Positions 21,859 to 27,255 of a stretch of DNA of 30,238 nt are shown in pieces. The position numbers and the translations under genes are program-made. The DNA is taken from the NCBI GenBank assembly GCA_964354375.1, contig CAYGZQ010000052.1, positions 1-30,238 on the forward strand, written 5' to 3'. Every line of letters starts with the position of its first letter. The first letter of the stretch is position 1. The notes under the pieces were generated by a model. That model saw only the letters and a list, made by a program, of their open reading frames with translations, was not told where the DNA came from and searched no databases. Source of the stretch: CAYGZQ01 sp964354375 [NCBI: uncultured Planctomycetota bacterium] (GTDB taxonomy: Bacteria; JAJVIF01; JAPKYR01).

Positions 21859-22571
21859 CAGTCCAACTCCTCCGGCGCAGTCCCGCTCAGTATTACCGCC
21901 TTCTGCTTCCGCCATGCATACTCGGCGCACATCGCGCCGGCCGTTTTTGAATCAAGCACCAGGAACCCCGCGCTGAACTCACCCAGGCCCAGGATCGTCC
22001 CGCCGAGCGTTACGATCGCTGCTGCCACCGTTCCGATGTCGAACGCCGCGCCCGCACCGCTGTCCACCGGCGCCGCTATCGAGCATCCCCCCGACACCTT
22101 TGTCAGACTCGGGCACTTGATCCCGAATCCAACGGATGTGTTCTTCTTGAGACCGCCTTCAACCGTTACCCCCGTCTGAATGCAGAATCTCGCCACCGAC
22201 CCGACATCCCAGCCGGACGGGATGCCCACGGCCCTGATCCCCTCGATCGCGCAGCCGACCAGAATCTGCCCGTGCTTCGTGAGCGTCCAGCCCACCCCGA
22301 CAGGCTGTCCCCCGGGATGGAAAAAAGCGAGCAGCCGCTCGCTCGTTATGTCTTCAAGCAATGAGACATAGAGCAGCCCTGGACCCGGATAGTAGCTCGC
22401 GCGGTATGAACCGCTCTCCAGCTTCTCCCACGTATCCCCGCCGTCGTCGCTCGACCATATCTCGACCTCCTCGGACGGCCAGTTCGCCACGCGAATACAC
22501 AGCCTGAGGAAATCGATCGCAATCTCGCCCCCTCGGCGGGGATCGAACTCTATTCGAACCAGGTTTTCCAT
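21858..22571 (-). CDS. Phage-like structural protein, 237 aa
   Basis: This 237-aa protein is of unrecognised family. Residues 1-90 look like a beta domain (VRIEFDPRRGGEIAIDFLRL, VEIWSSDDGGDTWEKLESG), similar in style to discoidin or BNR-type carbohydrate-contact modules. The C-terminal half is rich in Gly, Ala and Val (GVTVEGGLKKNTSVGFGI, AAAIVTLGGTILGLGEFSAG). That composition could indicate a beta-helix or repeat fibre segment. It overlaps the hub-like gene by 1 nt and follows the 289-aa gene by 24 nt, so it belongs to the same polycistronic unit. Confidence 0.55.
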   Translation of the reverse strand: MENLVRIEFDPRRGGEIAIDFLRLCIRVANWPSEEVEIWSSDDGGDTWEKLESGSYRASYYPGPGLLYVSLLEDITSERLLAFFHPGGQPVGVGWTLTKHGQILVGCAIEGIRAVGIPSGWDVGSVARFCIQTGVTVEGGLKKNTSVGFGIKCPSLTKVSGGCSIAAPVDSGAGAAFDIGTVAAAIVTLGGTILGLGEFSAGFLVLDSKTAGAMCAEYAWRKQKAVILSGTAPEELD

Positions 22572-22595
22572 CTCTTCAGACCTGCTGTCGACTCG

Positions 22596-23465
22596 CTACT
22601 CAGATACCGCAGTCACTTCATAAGCCCCGATTTCCTCGCCGAACGTCCCGCCCGTACCCACAATGACCTCTCCCGCGTTCTCGCTCCCGTCGAGTGGATC
22701 CGGGTTCAGGTAGTCCGAGCTCAGCTCGCCGCCTCGGGCCTGCAGCTCGGTCATGTTGGCGCAATCTCCCCAACCGCCGTGTACCGACAGTGCAACCAGG
22801 AACGACCGCGCAATCGTCTGCACCTGTCCCCATTCGAACAGTTCCTTGTACAGCCGATTGACCTTTCCCGACTCCCCGTAACGACTCAGACCCGCTTCGA
22901 AAGGAACAACTATCGCGTCGTGCGAAAGATCGTCAGATCCTGAGCCCGTATTATTCGAGTAGAACCCGAACCACTTTGGAACAGGCGCGCCGTCCCGACC
23001 GGGATTGATGTCCTCGTCGTCGGCCGGGTTCAACCGGTACGCCTCTTCCAGCAGAACCTGCAGCTCGCTTGAGAGATTCTCCATTTCGATCCTGCATGCC
23101 AGCCGTCCGCTAGGCCATATGCGCCACATGATCTCCACGGGGAAATCGACGCTGTCGGGAATGGATGGATTCCGCATGTATCCACACTGGCGAATCTCCA
23201 CGAACCATGCGAGCGCCTTCTGCACGATCAGGTCGGTGCCCCCCGACGGGTAAAGCACTTCTCCCAACAGGTCCTTCACGACGAAGTACGGTCCCAGGAG
23301 CGTCGGGGGCGTCGTGCTCGACTCCACGCCTTCATGCCAGGTCCCGCCGGTCTCGTAGCGGAACGACGTGATCCCGACATGCTCCTTGCTGAAGACCAGC
23401 GTGAACGTCTCGGTCGCAACCGTGACGCTGCCCTCATCCACCTCGATTTGAAATCCGTCCGTCAT
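22596..23465 (-). CDS. Phage-like structural protein, 289 aa
   Basis: This 289-aa protein is of unrecognised family. It appears beta-rich throughout (VDEGSVTVATETFTLVFSK, FPVEIMWRIWPSGRLACRIE, AIARSFLVALSVHGGWGD-like region). The alternation of strands and many Trp/Tyr residues suggest a large beta-sandwich, possibly carbohydrate-contacting. GAAGGAAG precedes ATG 23465. Only 29 nt separate it from the 302-aa gene before it, in keeping with one transcript. A structural or receptor-contact role in a tail is inferred from position only. Confidence 0.55.
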   Translation of the reverse strand: MTDGFQIEVDEGSVTVATETFTLVFSKEHVGITSFRYETGGTWHEGVESSTTPPTLLGPYFVVKDLLGEVLYPSGGTDLIVQKALAWFVEIRQCGYMRNPSIPDSVDFPVEIMWRIWPSGRLACRIEMENLSSELQVLLEEAYRLNPADDEDINPGRDGAPVPKWFGFYSNNTGSGSDDLSHDAIVVPFEAGLSRYGESGKVNRLYKELFEWGQVQTIARSFLVALSVHGGWGDCANMTELQARGGELSSDYLNPDPLDGSENAGEVIVGTGGTFGEEIGAYEVTAVSE

Positions 23466-23494
23466 GCTTCCTTCCGATTCCGCCCGTCACATGG

Positions 23495-24403
23495 CTATAT
23501 CGTCGTTATCCTCGCCTGCAGGTTCGCGTGACGCGGATTGCCCGACGGCGAATCCGACTCCTGCGTCACGACCCTCACCCAGAAGCTCTTGATCTCTCCC
23601 TGGCTCATGTTCCCGAAAACGACATCCCCCGTACCGAAGGTCCCGGGCGTTCCGCTCGCATCCTCAGCGATCTGCATCTTCGATTTGCCGTCCGATATGT
23701 AGATGTCCGCCTCGTCGTCCTCAGCGAGTCCCGTGTTGAACACCACCCAGAGGCCCGTCGCAAGCTCACTGTCCGTGGCCCCGTCCGCCACTATGCTCTT
23801 CTCTACCGGGGAGTTCCCCTCATAGGAGACGTCCACTTTCTCCGTGTCGGCCTTCACCTTCACGTTGTAGGTTCCGATCGCGGTCGTCTGCAAGTACTTG
23901 GTCTCGCTGACCGCTCTCACCGGCGCGTTCACGACATTCTCGAAATCGCCGTCGGGAAGTATCCGTATCCGCGCGTCCGATCCGTTTGCATCCCCCACGT
24001 TCTTTACCCACATCCTCTTGTTGGACGAGGTGTTGCCCGCCACGAGAATCCCGGCGTTCCATCCGATATACACCTTCGCCTGGTAGCTCTGCAGCGGATT
24101 CAGGTCCGCCACGCCGAGCGTGACCCCCGGGATGACATGGTTCACGTCATTACCGTTCGTCGTCACATCGTCGACGTGATACTCCGTCCCGTCCTTCCGG
24201 CCTACGTCGCAATCCCATTCCGAGTTCCCCGAGTCGTACGTGAGATCAAGCGTGAGCTCGTCCGGCGGCGCGTTCCCCGCGCCCTGGTTCGGCGATTCGA
24301 TCACCGACGCTGCAGTCAACGGCGTCCCCGTCGTGTTTTCGTACCGGATCAATGTCTCCGTCGTGCATCCCGAATTCTCATACACTTTCAATTCAGCAGC
24401 CAT
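23495..24403 (-). CDS. Phage-like structural protein with Ig-like repeats, 302 aa
   Basis: The 302-aa protein has several likely immunoglobulin-type beta segments. The first covers about residues 1-75 (VYENSGCTTETLIRYENTTG, LTLDLTYDSG), and later ones are GIWNAG-type and GTYNVKVKADTEKVDVSYEG. The C-terminal third (FNTGLAEDDEADIYISDG ... GEIKSFWVRVVTQE) looks like a fibre or decoration domain. The N-terminal MAAELKVYENSG follows TTAGGAGG. It starts just downstream of the G-run palindrome at 24455-24488. No specific family was recognised; it may be a fibre or tail-decoration protein. Confidence 0.55.
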   Translation of the reverse strand: MAAELKVYENSGCTTETLIRYENTTGTPLTAASVIESPNQGAGNAPPDELTLDLTYDSGNSEWDCDVGRKDGTEYHVDDVTTNGNDVNHVIPGVTLGVADLNPLQSYQAKVYIGWNAGILVAGNTSSNKRMWVKNVGDANGSDARIRILPDGDFENVVNAPVRAVSETKYLQTTAIGTYNVKVKADTEKVDVSYEGNSPVEKSIVADGATDSELATGLWVVFNTGLAEDDEADIYISDGKSKMQIAEDASGTPGTFGTGDVVFGNMSQGEIKSFWVRVVTQESDSPSGNPRHANLQARITTI

Positions 24404-24454
24404 TACTGCCTCCTAAGTCATTTCTGAAACATCGCCTTCGCGTCTCTCAACTGA

Positions 24455-24488
24455 CCGTCCCCCCCGCTTGCGGGGGGGACTACAGGGG
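24455..24488 (+). repeat. G-run palindrome, copy d
   Basis: CCGTCCCCCC, loop CGCTTGC, then GGGGGGGACTACAGGGG. It matches copy c except for the loop and the length of the last G run. It lies between the leftward 116-aa and 302-aa genes. The stem is long enough to attenuate transcription across the cassette. Confidence 0.8.
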
Positions 24489-24502
24489 AGGAGGTATCGC
24501 CA

Positions 24503-24853
24503 TCAACTCACAACGACCAGTTCCATACTGAAGCTGAACCCTTCGGTCTTGCCGATCAGCGGCGTGGTCTCGAACGACCTTATGAGCACGTTCCTCTGGC
24601 TGTAGCCGTCATCCAGGACCGCCTCCGCTCCCGTCTCCCGGCACGCCAGGTAGAGGGCCTCCATCGCGGACTTCACCGCGGGAGTCATGTACTTCCCGCT
24701 CAGACGAACCGTCTCTCCGCCGACTCCCACCGTGTGCATAACGCCTCGCCCCAGCGTCGCCTCGCTCCTGATCAGCAAAGCCAGTGAGTTGTCCAGCTTC
24801 TCCGGGACCGCATCGAAACTCGTCCCGCCCAGACTGTACGTGATGTTCGGCAT
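24503..24853 (-). CDS. Small phage-like tail protein, 116 aa
   Basis: The 116-aa protein begins MPNITYSLGGTSFDAVPEKL and ends with GKTEGFSFSMELVVVS, a beta-strand style typical of short tail-associated proteins. GETVRLSGKYMTPAVKSAM is a central feature. No family was identified. The ATG at 24853 is supported by AGGAGG 4-9 nt upstream. It is separated by 22 nt from the 120-aa gene. The two proteins share a general layout (opening strands, a region about GGxTxxL, closing Glu/Val-rich strand) and may be distant relatives, but this was not aligned. Confidence 0.6.
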   Translation of the reverse strand: MPNITYSLGGTSFDAVPEKLDNSLALLIRSEATLGRGVMHTVGVGGETVRLSGKYMTPAVKSAMEALYLACRETGAEAVLDDGYSQRNVLIRSFETTPLIGKTEGFSFSMELVVVS

Positions 24854-24875
24854 GGATCCTCCTGCGCTCCGGACG

Positions 24876-25238
24876 TCATTCCTCTTCCTCACACGAGAGG
24901 GTGACTTCCTCCATCATTTCGCCCCCGAGCTCCCCGTAGACCTTCCACTCCGTCACCTTCCCCAGCGCAAAACTGTGAGTCTCCCCCCCGGATATGAACT
25001 CCAGGGTCAGCGGACCCCCGTCCAGCGCTGCATGAAGCGGGCTCGACGGCTGGTACTTCCGACGGATGGACGCGGTGACGTTCTTCACCGTCTGGATCGT
25101 CCGGACGAACGGCTGATCCCTGAAAACCGGGAACGTAACCGTGTCCCACCCCTCCCTGATGCTCGCTTCGACAACGAACGTCAGATTGTCCGACCCGAGC
25201 TTCAGCTTCGCCGTCCTGAATTCACAGATCTCCGCCAT
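24876..25238 (-). CDS. Small phage-like tail protein, 120 aa
   Basis: This 120-aa protein of unrecognised family starts MAEICEFRTAKLKLGSDNLT and contains REGWDTVTFPVFRDQPFVRT and LTLEFISGGETHSFALGKVT. It ends with EVTLSCEEEE. The pattern of extended strands with a hydrophobic core fits a tail tube or tube-like protein, and its place after the tail-terminator-like gene agrees with that order. TAGGAGAG ends 4 nt before ATG 25238. Function is inferred. Confidence 0.6.
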   Translation of the reverse strand: MAEICEFRTAKLKLGSDNLTFVVEASIREGWDTVTFPVFRDQPFVRTIQTVKNVTASIRRKYQPSSPLHAALDGGPLTLEFISGGETHSFALGKVTEWKVYGELGGEMMEEVTLSCEEEE

Positions 25239-25247
25239 CTGGCTCTC

Positions 25248-25394
25248 CTATCCCAGCTCATCCGGCACACGCGCCTTCCGACCCTCTGCGCCCGCCATCA
25301 TCGCAAGCGTTTCTTCAAGCTCCGTCAATTCCTCTGTCAGCTTCTTCAGGGACTCTATGATCCCGTCCAGACCGACCATTCTTTCCTCGTTCAT
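25248..25394 (-). CDS. Very small helical protein, 48 aa
   Basis: The 48-aa frame starts at ATG 25394, overlapping the stop of the preceding 175-aa gene by 1 nt (TGATG). The product, MNEERMVGLDGIIESLKKLT followed by an EELTELEETL helix, is a strongly amphipathic alpha-helix with heptad spacing of Ile/Leu, a probable short coiled coil. The tail is KARVPDELG. The overlap and the gap of 9 nt to the next gene support it as a real small gene of the cassette. Longer upstream extension of the frame lies entirely within the 175-aa gene and is not believed. Confidence 0.6.
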   Translation of the reverse strand: MNEERMVGLDGIIESLKKLTEELTELEETLAMMAGAEGRKARVPDELG

Positions 25395-25921
25395 CACGAC
25401 CCAACCTCCGCTATCGCCACAAGTTTTACCTCGAGGACGAATCCCACCATCCTGCCCTCTGCATGTACTTCCCCGTTCGACTTCGAAACATCTCCGCCCC
25501 CGCCCCATACCGGCGAGAAACTCCCCCCAGCCGGCCTCAAGTATATTTTTCCAATCTGAACCGGATTCTCGATGTCGGAATAATCGTAGAACGTTATCGA
25601 CGGCTCCTCGGCGAGAGACACGATCTTGTCCGCCATCTCGCCCAGATGCAGCCGCTGCGAATCGTCCCTCGCCCACCCGCTCACTTCCGCATTCAGCACG
25701 TGATATCGGCCCTTCGTCGCGACATGCTCCTCGATGAGATCGCCCATGCCGGTCGGCTCCGTCGAGCAGCCCCGGTACCTTACCGCGTACCAGGAAGTCA
25801 GGCCCGACGTGTCGAACGGGTCCTCGTCGTAGTTCACCGTCGACGGCGCGACCTCTCCGGCCAGGTACGCACTGAACGACCGCTTCATGTTGTTGATTAT
25901 CCGGGTCGGGTCCAATGACAT
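25394..25921 (-). CDS. Tail-terminator-like protein, 175 aa
   Basis: The 175-aa protein begins MSLDPTRIINNMKRSFSAYL and contains WYAVRYRGCSTEPTG, then DLIEEHVATKGRYHV and DSQRLHLGEMADKIVSL. A strand-helix-strand succession of this size with a mid-region helix and a final VGFVLEVKLVAIAEV strand is compatible with tail-completion or tail-terminator proteins. Family assignment is tentative. AAGGA precedes ATG 25921 by 9 nt. It ends with an overlap to the 48-aa gene. Glycine-rich GGSFSPVWGGGGDV may be a loop. Confidence 0.55.
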   Translation of the reverse strand: MSLDPTRIINNMKRSFSAYLAGEVAPSTVNYDEDPFDTSGLTSWYAVRYRGCSTEPTGMGDLIEEHVATKGRYHVLNAEVSGWARDDSQRLHLGEMADKIVSLAEEPSITFYDYSDIENPVQIGKIYLRPAGGSFSPVWGGGGDVSKSNGEVHAEGRMVGFVLEVKLVAIAEVGS

Positions 25922-25943
25922 CTCTCAAGTCCTTCCGTCTCTC

Positions 25944-26336
25944 TCATTCGATCCTGTGCGCACGCACGATCCAGATCGCGAAATTCCCCATGTCGCGCTC
26001 TTCCACCGAATCGATCTCATGCTCGAATCCGTTGATCCTCAACCTGTCCGTCTTGTGAACGCAATCGATGAACTCCAGCTTGAGAAGTGAAGTGGGGATT
26101 TCGCCGGACCTGTCATGGACGGGATCCTGCTCCGATCCGATGAGGATCGCCTGCGCCGCACGGATCACGGTCTCCGACATCTCCGGCGGTATCATCTTCT
26201 CGGGATCTCCCCCCGCTTCGGTCCTGCGGATGATGTCCACTCTCATCCGTCCCGTCAGCTCCCAGAAATCAAGCCACACCCTGAGCGCATCGTGACCGAT
26301 CCCTTCCTCCATCCTCGGTTCTATCGGAGCCATCAC
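25944..26336 (-). CDS. Head-tail connector-like protein, 130 aa
   Basis: The 130-aa protein has helices (GHDALRVWLDFWELTGRM, SETVIRAAQAILIGSE) followed by a beta region ending FAIWIVRAHRIE. This order is compatible with neck or head-tail joining proteins, but no specific family was recognised. The start is GTG 26336 or ATG 26333; GGAGG lies 7 nt before the GTG. GTG 26336 gives a 4-nt overlap with the preceding stop, ATG 26333 a 1-nt overlap. The 22-nt gap to the 175-aa gene fits a polycistronic message. Confidence 0.55.
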   Translation of the reverse strand: MMAPIEPRMEEGIGHDALRVWLDFWELTGRMRVDIIRRTEAGGDPEKMIPPEMSETVIRAAQAILIGSEQDPVHDRSGEIPTSLLKLEFIDCVHKTDRLRINGFEHEIDSVEERDMGNFAIWIVRAHRIE

Positions 26337-26956
26337 ACCACTTCCTCCCAGTTCACCTCGTCCGCCCTCGCGCCGCCGGACTCGCTCGCGCCCTGACCGT
26401 AGAACCGCCTCGCGACATCGCCCAGGTCCTTTCTGAGACGGTCATAGTCGATCTTCGAGTCCCCACGGCTCCACGTGATCATCCTGTTCCTGTCCGCGAT
26501 GAGCGACGTGAGCGCCTCTCCTGCCGCAAGGGCCAGGTTCCCTCCCGCGCCGTCCAGGAATCCCTGCAGGTCATCGTCGCTGAACGCTGCGAATCCATAG
26601 TCCGCCGCGATCGAGTCACCTTCTGACGGCGCCTCTGCGAAAACCAGCTTGCTCGTCGCATACTCGAGCGTGTAGTCATCGCCCTCCGTCTGCTCGTCCC
26701 CGTCGACATACACCGTCACGCTGCCCACCATCACCGGACTGTTGCGCAGCTTGTACGCCTTCGTCGATCCGTCGCCCGTACCCACGCTTTCCCCGATGAC
26801 CGCCTGCGGACGGTCCAGTATTTTCAGCCTCAGCTCCTCTATCGTGGCCATCTTCCCAACCTCCTCGGGGTCTTCGTCGATGAGGATTTGGCGGATGATC
26901 TGCCCTTCCAGACCCTCTTTGCGGGCTCGCCTCGCCCATTCTCGCAGTAATGACAT
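26333..26956 (-). CDS. Neck/connector-like protein with beta module, 207 aa
   Basis: This is the first gene of the leftward cassette, 207 aa. Residues 1-30 are a charged helix (LREWARRARKEGLEGQII). Residues about 36-50 read MATIEELRLKILDRP. A beta module (about 55-120: GDGSTKAYKLRNSPVMVGSV, VYVDGDEQTEGDDYTLEY, GDSIAADYGF) follows, then a helical C-terminus (DRLRKDLGDVARRFY). The beta module is very like the N-terminus of the hub-like protein. The ATG at 26956 follows GGAGGT. Its upstream neighbour is the divergent helicase; no capsid, portal or terminase gene precedes it. Confidence 0.6.
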   Translation of the reverse strand: MSLLREWARRARKEGLEGQIIRQILIDEDPEEVGKMATIEELRLKILDRPQAVIGESVGTGDGSTKAYKLRNSPVMVGSVTVYVDGDEQTEGDDYTLEYATSKLVFAEAPSEGDSIAADYGFAAFSDDDLQGFLDGAGGNLALAAGEALTSLIADRNRMITWSRGDSKIDYDRLRKDLGDVARRFYGQGASESGGARADEVNWEEVV

Positions 26957-27198
26957 TCAGTACCTCCGTAAGGGGGAGGAAATGCAGTAGCCTTTCGCCT
27001 GTCACAGTCTAATGGGACAGGTTAGGGTATATTCTGACGCGGGTTAAGGGAGGATTTTCTGGGAAGATACTCGAGATTCCCGACCGTACGGCAATCCAAA
27101 GACTGGACTTATGCACCTGTCTGCAGTTCTAGTATGATATGATGCGGAGTGAACAAAGGTAGCCAGCTTAGGGGACTTCAGTTCAGATTGAGGACAGC
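26957..27198. other. Intergenic region between divergent genes
   Basis: This 240-bp spacer separates the leftward phage-like cassette from the rightward helicase. It holds an inverted repeat CCTGTC / GACAGG (26998-27003 and 27016-27021), a possible operator. TATGAT at 27133-27138 could be a -10 box for the helicase, but its -35 (TTATGC, 18 bp away) is poor. GAGGA at 27190-27194 precedes an in-frame ATG at 27199. No attachment site or tRNA was seen. Confidence 0.45.
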
Positions 27199-27255
27199 AT
27201 GCAGCCCAGGCGAGCGAATCCGGAAACTGGGCAAGTAAGGTCAAAGGTACTGACA

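Noticed and set aside
27109-27117. TTATGCACC as a DnaA box
   Set aside because: It is a single 8-of-9 match with no cluster and no AT-rich unwinding element; not evidence for an origin.
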